Position numbers and translations under genes: made by a program. This document shows, one piece after another, positions 11,388 through 23,257 of a DNA stretch of 64,000 nt (positions are counted from its first letter, which is position 1; the number at the start of each line of letters is the position of its first letter). The notes beneath the pieces are model-generated. The model made no database searches. It was not told the DNA's origin and saw nothing but the letters and a program-made list of their open reading frames with translations. This DNA comes from Amphibalanus amphitrite. Lineage: Eukaryota; Arthropoda; Thecostraca; Balanomorpha; Balanidae. Location: assembly GCF_019059575.1 (NCBI RefSeq), contig NW_024882732.1, positions 124,001 to 188,000 on the forward strand, written 5' to 3'.

Positions 11388-12233
11388 GGCGCTGACGAGA
11401 TCGGCAGTGCCTGACCGTTGGCCGGAGTCACTGACCTGGGACGCTATTATTGGGTGAATAGATGTAGCTTTGTTATGCTGGGATTGTTAAATGAAATTTA
11501 AGTGCCTATCTTTAGGAGGCGTATATTATCAATGCGAATTTTGCAGATGCTTTGCTAGGTTGAACCGGCGTTATGTCAAGGGGCGAGCAGATAGTTTATA
11601 TACCATTTTATTTTGAGAATAACTTACCTGCTCATAATATGCTCTTATACTGAGTAGAATATCATTAATTGTCGAACATGCATCATATGGTTGGCGGTTG
11701 CAATGATTGCATCAACACTATGCATAATTATTGCATGTCGTATTGCATCAAGGAAAAGAGGACCGTTTAGGCACCAGCGGTACTAGCAGTTGTCGTGTTC
11801 GCCGTGATTCCGCAGCAAGGGTTGACGATGACATTCATATGTTATAGAAACCTATGCATTCGAGCGTAATATTACGTTTACAATGTGTTGATCAACTTCG
11901 AGGATCTAGGTTAGGTACATAATGCATTATTTAGCTTGGTTTATTATTACAAATCTGTTGAGCTCGATCAACACATGCGAGATTGAAAAGGTTTCGGCGT
12001 GTCGGCCGCTCAATTTTATTGTGATCATGCCGTCCAATTCCGTCAGCTGTGAAAGCCTCAACCCGTATTCGACAATAATGTGCGTTTACGGTGTGTAATT
12101 GTATTCCAGGTTGTGTTATGCATTCATATTTTACAAAAGGTTTATGTAAGGATGACAGTACATTCCCATTTCCCACAGATGTGTCAACATTCTTTTGTCA
12201 TCGAATTACTGGTGAACGTACAGCCCTCAGCAG
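11388..12233. other. 3' flank of the PIS-like gene, nothing recognised
   Basis: AT-rich intergenic sequence. No domain-bearing ORF, RNA gene or clear repeat boundary could be found. Confidence 0.35.
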
Positions 12234-12591
12234 ACTGCGTGGTAGGTATTCTTTTTTTGGAAAAACTGATGATAATAACCCAAAGGCTACGTAATGAGTC
12301 GGTCGGAACTCACTGCAAATAGATGCGCCATGCTCTACTCCTTCGATTGGGTCCATCATTAAGCAAAGTATAGGTACGCCTTGTGTGGCAATAAAATGCA
12401 AAAGTTTGTTTTGGGGGCAAATGAACTTTTTGGTTTTGGGGGCAAACTGGATGGAAAATAAATACGATGATAATGTCAATCTAAGGTGCGGAGTCTCATG
12501 CGTCTTGCTATTACGATTTCCGAGTGACCGATAGCATAGTATTTGCGTTATTTTCGGTTTTGTCGAAAAAAAAGAATACCTACCACGCAGT
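12234..12591. mobile_element. Short TIR element, ends ACTGCGTGGTAGGTATTC
   Basis: The motif ACTGCGTGGTAGGTATTC followed by a T-run occurs at the left end and in reverse complement at the right end, giving a 358-bp MITE-sized unit. No convincing target duplication is visible, so the class is unknown. Confidence 0.5.
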
Positions 12592-12740
12592 TTCCAGATG
12601 GCTGTACAAAGATAGCCGATACGTTTATTATGGCCAGTGTTATAATCAGTGAATGTTGACATTGAGCTGACTACCGCATGAATATCAACCAGTATAACGC
12701 CTTTTGGGGCGACAAACGGAGCGAGCGAGAGGGTGGGCCT

Positions 12741-13280
12741 TGCACGTGCGAAATTGCGAGGGGGTACCTCCAACTAACTTGTGCACGGCACCCTACTAAC
12801 TGGTCTCTAGCGATGTGCCAAATTTGGGCACAATCGGCCCAGCCGTTCTCGAGATCTGGAAGCGGCACCCTGCACGTGCGCACGTGCAAAATGGGTCCCA
12901 ACTGACTTGTGCACGGCACGCTACTAACCGGTCCCTAACCGTGTACCAAATTTGAGCGCAATCGGTCCAGCCGTTCCCGAGATCTGGAAACGACCCCTGC
13001 ACGTGCGCACGTGCAGCAGCACCCCAACTCTGGCACATGTATATGCAGTGCCTAGTGGGTGCCTACCTACATGCCAACTTTCAGCGCAATCGGCCAAGTA
13101 GTTACCGAGATTTTGCAACAATTACAAAAGTGACACCTCTTCGTTTTGCACGTGGCACGTGCATAAGGGGTCACCCACATGCATCGGGAATAGTGCAATA
13201 CTTGGTAGAAGGAATGAAGCTACCCTACAAAAATTACCGCATGTAACTCGGTCAAGTGGTTGCTGAGATATAAGCCTCGC
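12741..13280. repeat. Tandem repeat of about 130 bp with CACGTG palindromes
   Basis: Unit starts are recognisable at 12741, 12871, 12998 and about 13147. Units share GTGCCAAATTTG, CAATCGGCCCAGCCGTT and a GAGATCTGG-type block. Each begins with one or two copies of GCACGTGC, which contains the palindromic E-box CACGTG. Later units are diverged. A short run of GGCC repeats follows at about 13295-13312. Confidence 0.7.
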
Positions 13281-13335
13281 AAAAGCGTGACCACGGCCGG
13301 CCGGCCGGCCGCTCATACTCAGAAATTTCCGTTAA

Positions 13336-14513
13336 CCCGCGCCGTGCTGGGGGGGGGCGTTTTTACGCCCCCCCCCCTCAGGTTTTTCGCGAATATCTCA
13401 AAAACGGCGGCGCGCAGCGCCGCCATTTTTGGTACACGTGTTCCTACATCATTTCCGCACATGTGAAAATTTCAGACCTAGGCCGTTCAAGGTCAGGTCA
13501 CCAGGTCACGTCAAGTGACCTTACCTCAGAAAAAGTTCAAAGGCTCGCTATAGCTACACCGACTGAACGATCACTTTGAAACTTTCAGCGATTGATATGA
13601 GTAACAGTATGTATAAAATGTATATCTCGGATTTTTGATATCTGTGACCTAAGGTCAGGTCAATTTTGCGACCTCTCCATTATAAGTCAATGGGAGAAAA
13701 TTGAAATGCGCCTCTTTTGGACGAATATCGTTCAAAACGCTCTCAAACATCGGTTCATAGGTAAACATGACACACTGAATAGGAAAAATGCACCTGTGAC
13801 CCCTCTGTGTGCCCCTGAGGTCATCTCAGGTCATGAACGGTCGCCAGCAGTTTTTTGGCTATAACTTTTGATAGAGACGTGCTAGAGCGGTGAAAACACG
13901 TCAGATGTGTTCAGCTCGACGATACGGATCGACTGATATGCAACATGACCCTTTTCGGTCAGGTCATGACCTTGACCTGAGGTCAAATTTTCAAAATGAC
14001 CTTTCAAGGTCAACAAATAGTTCATTCGACGCGTATCGACGAGAGGAACACGATGCTGGCAAAAGTAATGTCATGGCGCTTATGAGTCAAAAGTTATTGA
14101 CGAAAAAACGTTTTTCGTAAAAACGGCTATTTTTGGAGTTTTTGCCCTCTGGAGGCTAAACCGTTGACCTGAGGTCAAATCTGAGAACATTACTCAGAAA
14201 GGTCTGTAAAAGGGCTATCGAATGCGCTTTTCCGCGGCGCTGTAGCTCTATCGGTTCCCGAGATAGCCGTTGGCAGTTTCCAAAATGTTGAAATAGTCAA
14301 CATTTTACCTTTGGTGACCTCTGGTGACCTGACCTTTGACCTGACCCAAAAAATGACCGAAGTGTTTTCGTCCTTATTTTTGACGCTCTTTCGATTGCCG
14401 CTTACCGCGTGTCGCTACGTGGCCCAGGAGCCGAGTTAGACGGGGGGGGGCGTGAAAACGCCCCCCCCCCCCCAGCACTCGGCGGAAAGTTCAGGCCACC
14501 AGCACGGCGCGGG
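13336..14513. mobile_element. TTAA MITE, piggyBac-like, AGGTCA-rich (copy B)
   Basis: Perfect termini CCCGCGCCGTGCTGG are flanked on both sides by TTAA (13332-13335, 14514-14517). Just inside each end lies a hairpin: a G-run, an inner stem (CGTTTTTACG on the left, CGTGAAAACG on the right) and a C-run. The interior carries many AGGTCA/TGACCT half-sites in clusters. It is clearly homologous to copy D (19100-20286), sharing for example GATACGGATCGACTGATATG. No coding capacity. Confidence 0.85.
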
Positions 14514-15124
14514 TTAATCTAAGGAAAGACTACGCTCGCTTCGCTCGCTCCGTAATAACCATATACCATGTCCATGGACCATGACGTCAACGCGTTTTGT
14601 ATCCTCGTCTTATGAACGGGCATGCCAGCCGCTTATGAGAACTTGTCATTGTGCCTTAGCCCTTAATCTACCGGCAAGGCAATGAGTGTTACTTGGGCTC
14701 ATATAGCGCTACATTGTTTCGGGGTCTTTTTTCGTTCAACTAGCTGGTCGGCGCTTACGATTGTAGTGTGCCTTGCCGCGTTGTTATCCCAGCAGCCTTG
14801 TGTCTTCTGTGACGGCTCAGAGTCGTGATGATCATGACAGTACGGCTTTCTGCGCAGTTCCGGCGCCAAGACTGACAGATGTCGCTCAAAACCGTTGCCA
14901 GTATAGCGCTCAGTATTTGTCATTCCGCCGGTGGCTATTCAGAAGAACTAAGAATATATGTGTGGATAAATTCAGTGAATCTTTGCTGTGCTATTGTTTG
15001 TGCCTGGCGCAGTTTGGCTCTGCATGTACGAGATATGTGGTGTGGAAAGTTCATGAGGGAAGTCAAACATCGATTTGTGTTGATGATAATTGACTGCGGC
15101 AGTGTTGGGCGTTGCACTTCTTAG

Positions 15125-15835
15125 CCCGCGCCCCGCAGGAAGGGGGGCCGAAACGGTTCCCCTGTCCTTTTCCGTCGATATCTCCTAAACGGCTGGAGAT
15201 ATCGCCACCAAACTTTCAGGACACCTCCGGGCATCAATTTTACACATTGTGACCTAAATTTTTCCAGAGGCTATGATAGGTTGGCCAAGTTTGGTTGGTT
15301 GGCCTGTTTGGCCTCGTTTTTTGGCCAAGTTATAGCGAAAAAAGTGTTCAAAAATGATGACGTCAAGTTTTCAAACTCAATTTTTGGCAATTATAGACCT
15401 CGTAGGGCAAAACAAAGACCACCATTAGACTCCCCGTGACGAGCTGCATCGAATCGATGCCCATTTTATGCAAAAATATCAAATTTGAAATTTGACCTAA
15501 TTTGACCTGACCTTGACCTGACCTTCACCAAAACGTGACCTAGGCTGGCCCCAAAGGCTTCTCACCCACATAATCGCATTTGTCATGTAAAATGGACCAT
15601 AAAACATGTATCACACGACACTTTCATATTGTGACCCCCGGTGACCTGACCTCGCTGTGACGTATCTGTTTGACGAACAATGTACCATCGATGGTTTTCA
15701 ATAAATTATCAATTTACTCGATTTCACAACACATTTCTTGAAATGCCTGTAAACGGTGAAAATTTTTGAAAATCGGCTAGTAAATTTCCGAGATCTCAGG
15801 GGGGGGGGGCGACCGATAGCCCTACGGGGCGCGGG
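15125..15835. mobile_element. TTAA MITE, piggyBac-like (copy C)
   Basis: The left terminus is CCCGCGCCCCGC and the right is its complement with one change (CCCGCGCCCCGT). The right flank is TTAA and the left flank TTAG. It contains TGACCTGACCTTGACC-type clusters near 15500-15535 and a G-run at the right end. Divergence is greater than in copies B and D. Confidence 0.7.
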
Positions 15836-15876
15836 TTAACGCACTACTCGTACATTAGTTCAGTTGATCATTGCTG

Positions 15877-16004
15877 TACAGTAGGTCTACAAAATAAGTC
15901 CCTCCGTATCCGGGCAGGTGGCGACTGAGTAGCGCTCAGGCGCTATGCCCGTTGGTGACCCACATACGGAGAGGACTTATTTAATAGTTTGTAGACCTAC
16001 TGTA
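15877..16004. mobile_element. 128-bp foldback MITE
   Basis: Both ends carry TACAGTAGGTCTACAAA in inverted orientation, and pairing continues inward (AAATAAGTCC against GGACTTATTT, CTCCGTAT against TACGGAGA). The whole unit can fold into one long hairpin with a GCGCTCAGGCGC loop region. The bases TA at both outer edges are compatible with a Tc1/mariner-type TA duplication, which is inference. Confidence 0.7.
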
Positions 16005-17560
16005 CGTTGTATGTAGATTAAATGGACCTCCGTTCCACTCTACAGACGGGAGTGTCTCGTCTGGACGGGCCACCTAGCCCAGTCCCCAGGGTAGTATACT
16101 AGCCGGTCGCTTTTACGGTTACTGGAGGGGCCTACCCAGGCTTACCCATGCACCTTTTGGATGAGTGAAACCGAAACACAACAGTGTGGTCTGATAAAGG
16201 ATGGGAAATGATTATTCCTGTTGAGAACTGATATCGCGTTGGGTCTGAATACATGGTTCGTCGGAAAAGTCATTTCATCCACAAAAGAAACGAAATATAC
16301 CATTCGAAAGCTGACGGTGAGCTGATTCCAAAAAATGTTTTTTTTTTTTTTTTACCAAAATCGTTCGATGGCCTTTTTCAAAAATTGCGTTTTTGTAAAA
16401 ACGTGATAATTTTTTATTCAACGAGCGGTCCAGGACACCCAGGACAGGACAATCATAGGCATGTTTTTTCGTTTTCGTGAAAGCTGAATGCCAAAAGAAC
16501 AATACCTATGTAGCGGAAAAAATATTATCAACTATTGATATGCGTCTCTCACAGCCGGCAACAAGGCGCAATCACACAAGTCAGTGTCATGATGGATCAA
16601 AGTAAGCCACACAAAAGCGTGAAATGACCCTTATCGACGCGAAGACCCGGCGCTAGGCCCGTCTGACCGGCCATGGAAGACGGCCTCTGACAGTGAAACC
16701 CCGCTAACTTTCCCTGTGTGGGCATTGAGCGCAGCGGGACGGAGCATAACCTGCATAAGAAAATGTAAATTCACCCTATTACCTACTGGTGGGGGTGGGG
16801 GGGGGGGGGCGAATCGGCCCCCACCTGTAGTTTTTTGCTCTCGACGGAAAACCACTCTAGCTTTGGGGCTTGAAATTTGGTGACTTTTCCTTACCATTCA
16901 TTGGGCACGTTGTGTCAAATTTTTGAGTTTCTAGCTTGCGCAGAGGCGTCTCCAAGACGAGTTTCTCGGGGGTAGTTTTGGCCCAGCCTTTATTGTTCCG
17001 ACCATTTGCCGCTAGGGAACGACTTACTTAGGTTTGTAATGGTGATCAAGGGCATCCCTCGTCATATGTATGCACCTAAAGACTATGTGACGTCATTCGA
17101 TACAATGAAAATATTGGAATAGGCGGACCCAGGTACCTGAGATTTGAGAAAGGGGGATTATCTCAATGTACTGCCCCCCGTCTTAGCATGCCTGAATCCG
17201 CCTATGCTTAAAACGTGTATTTTGTGCTCACGTTGCATATTTTACATGATATAGGTATGACATATCATGTCATAAGACACATGACATCAGACATGCCATA
17301 ACAAAAACTCAAAACATCATCCCAATTCCGAAGTTAGGTTACCTGAATCAGCCCATGATTTTTGAAATATCCAAAATGCCGGGATATGTATGATAGACCA
17401 GTTCATGAAGAAGGGTTCCCTGAAGTTTTAGCAAAATCGGTCAAAAAATAAAGAAGTTTTAGAATTTTTAGTGGTAATTAGTGTAAAACGCGATTTTTTT
17501 CGAAAACTTGTGCTTCCAGTACCCCCAATTTTGAACTTTTTTTTTTTACTTTTTATAACG
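16005..17560. other. Intergenic, one C-run MITE end, otherwise unassigned
   Basis: About 16785-16830 is a G-run/C-run structure like the subterminal hairpins of the TTAA MITEs, probably a broken end. No gene could be recognised. ORFs up to 88 codons lack domains. Confidence 0.35.
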
Positions 17561-17880
17561 AATCTGAAAGTTCACAATGAGAGCGATCGATCCACCCAAA
17601 TGCATGGGACCAACATCAAATCACATGTTTGAACGTTTGAAACCACGAGAAGCTTGCAAACGCGCGGCTAATGTGAGCCGACATACGCCGAATCGCGATT
17701 CCGGCCAAACATGGGTTCGAGAAATAGGTCACAGGTCAAAGGTCACTTGGTTCAGGGTCATTAAATTTTCAGAGTAGGTGTAAAATTGATCAACTCGAGG
17801 GTACTGAAAGTTTTGTCGCGATCGGCCGCTTTTTACGCGAGTTATTCGCGAAAAACCATGGGGGGGCCGGGGGGGTCCAT
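17560..17880. mobile_element. Remnant of an AGGTCA-type MITE subfamily
   Basis: The segment shares a long run of motifs with about 55585-55850 and, inverted, with about 59815-60080: ATGCATGGGACCA, GAGCCGACATACGCCGAATC, AGGTCACAGGTCAAAGGTCA and TTTTACGCGAGTTA. The right side ends in a G-run/C-run hairpin without the terminal TTAA, so it is truncated where the next element begins. Confidence 0.55.
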
Positions 17881-18229
17881 CAGCATAGGCGGCGGAACGA
17901 TTTGAGACAAGGGGGGGGGGGCACCAGCTCAAGGAGCCAAACCTAGGGTACCCCCAAATCCTGTTTTATCATCGGATTTAGGCCACTTATTTTTCGTCAC
18001 AGCCCTGACACGATGATTTTTTTTCAACTTTTTTTTTACTAAACGAAAATGGCAGTTCACCCCCGTATGTGTGGTTAACTTTAAGCTGATCCTCAAGTAC
18101 CTATGTGTTTGTCTTTTCCTTATTGTCATTTGATAAATTCCATTTATCCTACATGTATAAAATTCCCAAGAAGCCATCGCAGTACTTATCAGTGGCGAAT
18201 CCCAGGGGGAAGGTCACATGGGTCATGAC

Positions 18230-18410
18230 TTAGGGCCTGGGGTCACCACATGCCTGCCAGGAGCACCCCAGGCCTGACAGCCGACAGGGGCACCACAGGC
18301 CCGCCAGGGGTACCACAGGCCTAGCAGGGGCACCACAGGCCTGTCAGGAGCACCATCGGCCCAGCAGAAGCACTACAGGTCTTCTAGGGGCACTACAGAC
18401 CTGCAAGGGC
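18230..18410. repeat. 20-bp minisatellite GGGGCACCACAGGCCTGCCA
   Basis: Imperfect 20-bp units follow head to tail. The same array, inverted and longer, forms the middle of the element at 47478-49224; a few more units lie at 20690-20756 and 23295-23325, on either side of the LINE. Confidence 0.8.
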
Positions 18411-20689
18411 CATGGGTGGAGAACCTGCCCCGGCCACCCCGGCCGTGGCCGGGGTAACTTTCAGCCGACCCCGGCGCGGCCGGGGTAACCTTTTTCCACT
18501 TTTGTAAATCCTAAAAGCTGTCTCCATACGAAAAAACTGCCACCTATAAAAGTGTCTCTCATTGTTCTTATCTACCTTGAAAAGTTTGTGAAAATTTACT
18601 TTATTTTCATTTTGGAGCTTCTATGTTTTCAAATCTTTTCATCGCGGAGCCCGACAAGTTTCATCAAACAGAATTAAATCATATTTAAGGGCAGTTATCG
18701 TAAGATGGCACTGCAATAACATCACAAGACAGAACGAGGGTAATATCAGTGAGATAGAAGGACGAGCTGCTGGGGCTCAAGGCTCCCCCCACTTAATCCG
18801 CGCCAGGGTGGTGGCTCTATCGTAACACGTTGAGTCGAGAGGAGGGCGTTTCACGCTCCTTCTAACTCGGCTACTGGGCTACGAGGCGAGAAGCGGAACG
18901 ACGTTTGGAAGAGCGACAAACGTGATCAGAGAAATCTGGTCAGTGGTCATCTTTTAGGCGCAAGCACAATAATAAGCCCACCATAGATCATCAAAAGCCA
19001 AATTTCTCTGATTTTAGCGTTCTCCGACAACTTTTCTCACAGTTCATGAACATAACGGAACTAAAACACTGTAAACAAAACATTCGATAACTCGTTTAAC
19101 CCGCGCCCTGCTGGGGGGGGGGGGGGTGTTTGAACACCCCCCCCCTTGTGGTTTTTCGCGAATATCTCAAAAACGGCGGCGCCGTTTTTGGTACACCTTA
19201 TCATACATCAATTCTACACATGTTGTGAAAATTTCACACCAAGGTCATTCAAGGTCAGGTCACCAGGTCACTTGAAGTAACCTCACCTCATAAAAAGCTT
19301 CAATGTCTGTCATAGCTACACCGAGTGACCGATCGCTTTGAAACTTTCAGCGATTGCTAAGAGCAATAGCATGTACAAAATGTATATCTCAGAATTTTGA
19401 TATCGATGACCTAAGGTCAGGTCAATTTTGCGACCTCCCCATTATAAGTCAATGGGAGAAAATTGAAATGCGCCTCTTTTGGACGAAAGACATTATAAAC
19501 ACTCCCAAACACCGAATTACAAGTGGTTTAGACACACAGAACATGAAAATGGTGTCCGTGACCCTTGTTTATGCCCTGAGGTCATCTTAGGTCACGAATG
19601 GTATCTAACAGTTTTTCGCAAATAACTTTTGATAGAGGCATGCTAGAGCGATGAAAACGCCTTAGATGTGTTCAGCTCGACGATACGGATCGACTGATAT
19701 GCAACATGACCCTTTCCGGTCAGGTCATGACCTTGACCTGAGGTCAATTTTTCAAGTTGACCTTCCAAGGTCAAGTTATAGTTCATGCGATGCGTCTTGA
19801 CGAGAGGAACACGATGCCGGTAAAAGTAAGCTCGTACAAGGCTTGGGTCAAAAGTTATTGCAGAAAAACTGTTTCCGAAAAAATCGGCTATTTTTGCAGT
19901 TTTTGCCCCCTGCAGGCAAAACCGTTGACGTTAGGTCAAATCTGAGAGGATTATTCAGAAAGGGCGTTAATAGGGCTATCGAATGCGCTTTTCCGCGGCG
20001 CTGTAGCTCTATTGGTTTCCGAGTTATGCGTTGGCTTCTTGGAAATTTTCGACATTCGACCTGGAAATCGGCGAAATTTTGCCTTCAATGACCTCTGGTG
20101 ACCTGACCTTTGACCTGACCAAAAAATTGACCGAAGTGATTTCGTCATTATTTTTGACGCTCTTTCGAACGCCGCCTTCCGCGTATCGCTACGTGGCCCA
20201 GGAGCCGAGTTACAAGGGGGGTGTTCAAACACCCCCCCCCCCCCCCAGCAGGGCGTGGAAATCCAGGACCCCCAGCCGGGCGCGGGTTAAGACTCGGTCG
20301 CTAATAATATTTCAGGTGCGAGCTCAAATCAATAAGAGGGTTTAAACGGTCCAGTTTGACATTTTTGTGTGGGAAGGTTGCAACTTCCACGGAATAAGCT
20401 TTGCAAAGGGCATGATGACATTTTTAGCACGATCATCCAGCAAATTTGACCTGATGACCTGACCTGACACTAGGTGACATGCGTCCGAAATTTTAAGGCG
20501 TGTTGCAAAATTGTTGTTATAATTACATCAAAAGCCATTTTCCATAAAAACGTACAAACGGCCATCCATTATTCCATCAGCCACAGAATAGGGGTTTGTT
20601 GATAACCGTTAACAAATATTTGAGCATCATCGTCTCTCTGACTTTCGGTCGCCGGCCGGGGTAACTTTTTCAAACATTCTCCACCCATG
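18411..20689. mobile_element. TIR element with ends CATGGGTGGAGAA
   Basis: The 13-bp inverted terminal repeat CATGGGTGGAGAA/TTCTCCACCCATG sits within the 20-bp minisatellite. The subterminal GGCCGGGGTAAC motif is also inverted at the two ends. GGC flanks both sides, a possible 3-bp duplication but weak inside a repeat. More than half of its length is a nested TTAA MITE (19100-20286). The terminus resembles that of the hAT MITE at 1041, so hAT affinity is possible. Confidence 0.5.
19100..20286. mobile_element. TTAA MITE, piggyBac-like, AGGTCA-rich (copy D)
   Basis: Flanked by TTAA on both sides (19096-19099, 20287-20290), with CCCGCGCC at the left and GGCGCGGG at the right. Subterminal hairpins have a G-run, an inner stem of the TGTTTGAACA type and a C-run at both ends. 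It is homologous along its length to copy B. The interior holds AGGTCA/TGACCT clusters around 19250-19275, 19405-19420, 19720-19775 and 20090-20120. No coding capacity. Confidence 0.85.
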
Positions 20690-20756
20690 GGCACCAAGAG
20701 CCCTACCAGGAGCACTATCGGCTTCGCAGGGGAACCACCGGCTTCGCAAGGGCACC

Positions 20757-23257
20757 ATACATACATACATACATACATACATACATACATAAAGGTTTAT
20801 TTGACCACGTGACAGTCATCGACTGGTAAAAAGGCCGTACATGAGCTGTGCAATGGTGGCACCACATGAAGAAGTGAAAAGCATCACAACAATTAAAAAC
20901 ACAGTGCATTTCAAAAGAGCTCCGAACATATCTACGTGGGGATCACATCCTGTTCATTAGATCTATGAGTACAGGCACAGTGGACTTTTTATACCGCTCA
21001 GTTTTGGCCCGCGGTACGACAAACTTTCGCTGCCGGCGCAGAGGGCGCCTCACATTTGCCAGCTGCTCGCCCGGGTACAGTGGGTGGGCGGGGTTGGCGA
21101 GGATGTCGGCCGCCAGCTTGCAGAGGACAGCATCGCGACGCTCGCTCAGAGTCTCGAGGTTGAGGAGCTGGCAGGCAGAGGCGTAGTCGGTGTAGTTTTC
21201 GTATCCTATCATGATTTTGCAAGCTCTTTTCTGAACTTGCTCGATTGCTTGTGCTTGTTGCTGTGTCAGTCCCGTGTGCCACAGTTGAGAGCAGTATTCC
21301 AGACATGGACGAATGAAGCTGATGTAGACGGCGCGGATATCGCTCAGATCTGCATGGAACTGACGGAGGACTGTGAGCATGAACAGCCTGCGAGAGGCGT
21401 TTTTTGTGATATGATTTGTATTTGCCGTCCACTTTAAGTCAGAAGTAATATGGACTCCGAGAAGTTTCATGGTAGAGACGACAGGTACTGGCTCGTTGTT
21501 AATGATTACTGCGCCGTCCATATCCGTGTTGTGAGAGAAGTTGCAGATGAGTATATGACACTTTTTTCCGTTGATCTTCATGAGATTGTTCTCTGACCAT
21601 GTTTCCAGAGTGGATGCGGCCGTCTGGGCTTTCTGAAGGACAATGTTTGCATCTCTTGCAGGAGACAGGATGCCGATACTGAGGTCGTCCACATACTTCC
21701 ATCGATGATCTTCGGTAACTGCGCAGTCATTTATATGAGCCAAAAATGCAATCGGGGCGATTTTTGTCCCTTGGGGCGTTCCACACGTGGTAGTGAGCTC
21801 TGATGAGACAGGATTCGAGCCACCAAGTCGAACGACCTGTTTCCGCTCGTTGAGGAAGCTGGCTACTGTAGGCACGATGGAGGGACGAACTTTCTGGTCC
21901 AGTAGTTTCCTGAGCACGACATCATGGCTAACCAGGTCGAAGGCCTTGGAAAAATCGATCGCCAGGATGGCCGCAGCGTTTGAAGAGCTGTCTGTGTTCT
22001 TAGCCAGGAAGTCATATAGCGAGATCAGGTAATGTACTGTAGAGTAGCCTGGCCTGTTTCCGAACTGGTGTGGGTCAAGTGATGGGGTAATGTCAGCCAT
22101 GATCCAGGTTGTCAAAAATCCTTCAAAGATTTTGGAGAAGAGCGGGGTGAGTGAAATGGGTCTAAGATCGTTGAAAGAGGTTGGAGGGTTGACCTTGGGA
22201 ATGGGGGTGATGAAGGATAGCTTCCAAGCAGACGGAAATTTTCCGGAGGATAGCGAGGAGTTGAAGATGTGAGTGAGTGGCTGCGATAATTCGAAGGCAA
22301 ACTCCTTGACCAGCCGTGCTGGTAGCTCATTCGGTGTGGTGGAGATGTTGGAGCGGATGCTGCTCAGTTCCCTCTGGACGTCAGCTCGTCGGATGACCGG
22401 TGGGGGTGCGTCCGCCGGTAGGTAGGCAGGGAATTCCTCCAGGTTGAGTGCCGGCAGCTGGGATGAGATAGATGCGAAGTGCTGGTTGACCGCTTCCGCC
22501 AGCGTCCCACCAGTCTCATACTCAGCGAAGTTTAGCTGTTCGTTCTTTACTCGGCCGGTCAGACTCTTGATTTGACGGTACCAAGTAGCCGGCTTTGCTG
22601 TCCTCATTCCTCGTATTTTCCTGTCGTAGAATTCCGCCTTGGCTTTGCGGCACAGATGAGTGGCCTTATTTCGTAGATGTCGCCACCGGTCGGACATGCC
22701 CTCGAGTCGGAAAACTCTGTGCTTCTGGGCAATGGCGTGTCGGACGGTGGCGGTGATGTGAGGCTTCCCTCGATGTCGCACTGGCAATGTCTTGGTAGGC
22801 AGAAACCGGTCTAGAGCAGTGGAGAGCGTTGACTGCAGCACCGCCACCTGTTCATCGGGGGAAGACGCCTCATATACGGGGGTCCAGTCATGTGCTGTGA
22901 TCCACCTGCCGAATGCTCTAACTCCCGAGTCCGGCAGCATTCGCACGGTCGTTCGTTCCCTCGGTGTCGGCTGGATGGTGCGCGGTCGAGCGTGCACGAT
23001 GACGTGCTTGGAGCGCCCGAGGGGCGACAGCATCACAGGCTCGTGATAATAGTCACCCAGATCGGTCAGGATGAGGTCCAGAACTGAGTCCCCGTGCGTG
23101 GGGGCTGTTACAATTTGATGCAAACCATTGAGCCGGCAGAGGGACTCAACTGGAAAGCTGTTGAAATCACCGCAGATGATAAATCGAGGGCAGTCATACA
23201 GGGTACGGAGCTCATCAATGGCGAACTGAAGGTGCTCCTCGTATTTCACTAGGCAAT
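20757..23257 (-). mobile_element. 5'-truncated non-LTR retrotransposon (CR1/jockey group)
   Basis: On the minus strand it runs from about 23257 to a CATA/TATG microsatellite tail at 20757-20790. Short tandem-repeat tails instead of poly-A are typical of CR1/L2/jockey-group LINEs. The 5' limit was set by comparison with the hAT-like copy at 47478: the bases TTGTCAGGGGGCAGGG and beyond belong to that host element. About 150 bp of 3' UTR lie between the stop and the tail. The endonuclease N-terminal half is missing. Confidence 0.85.

Noticed and set aside
10881..11457. Minus-strand and alternative-frame ORFs over the PIS-like gene
   Set aside because: Shadows of the frame that carries the CDP-alcohol phosphatidyltransferase signature.
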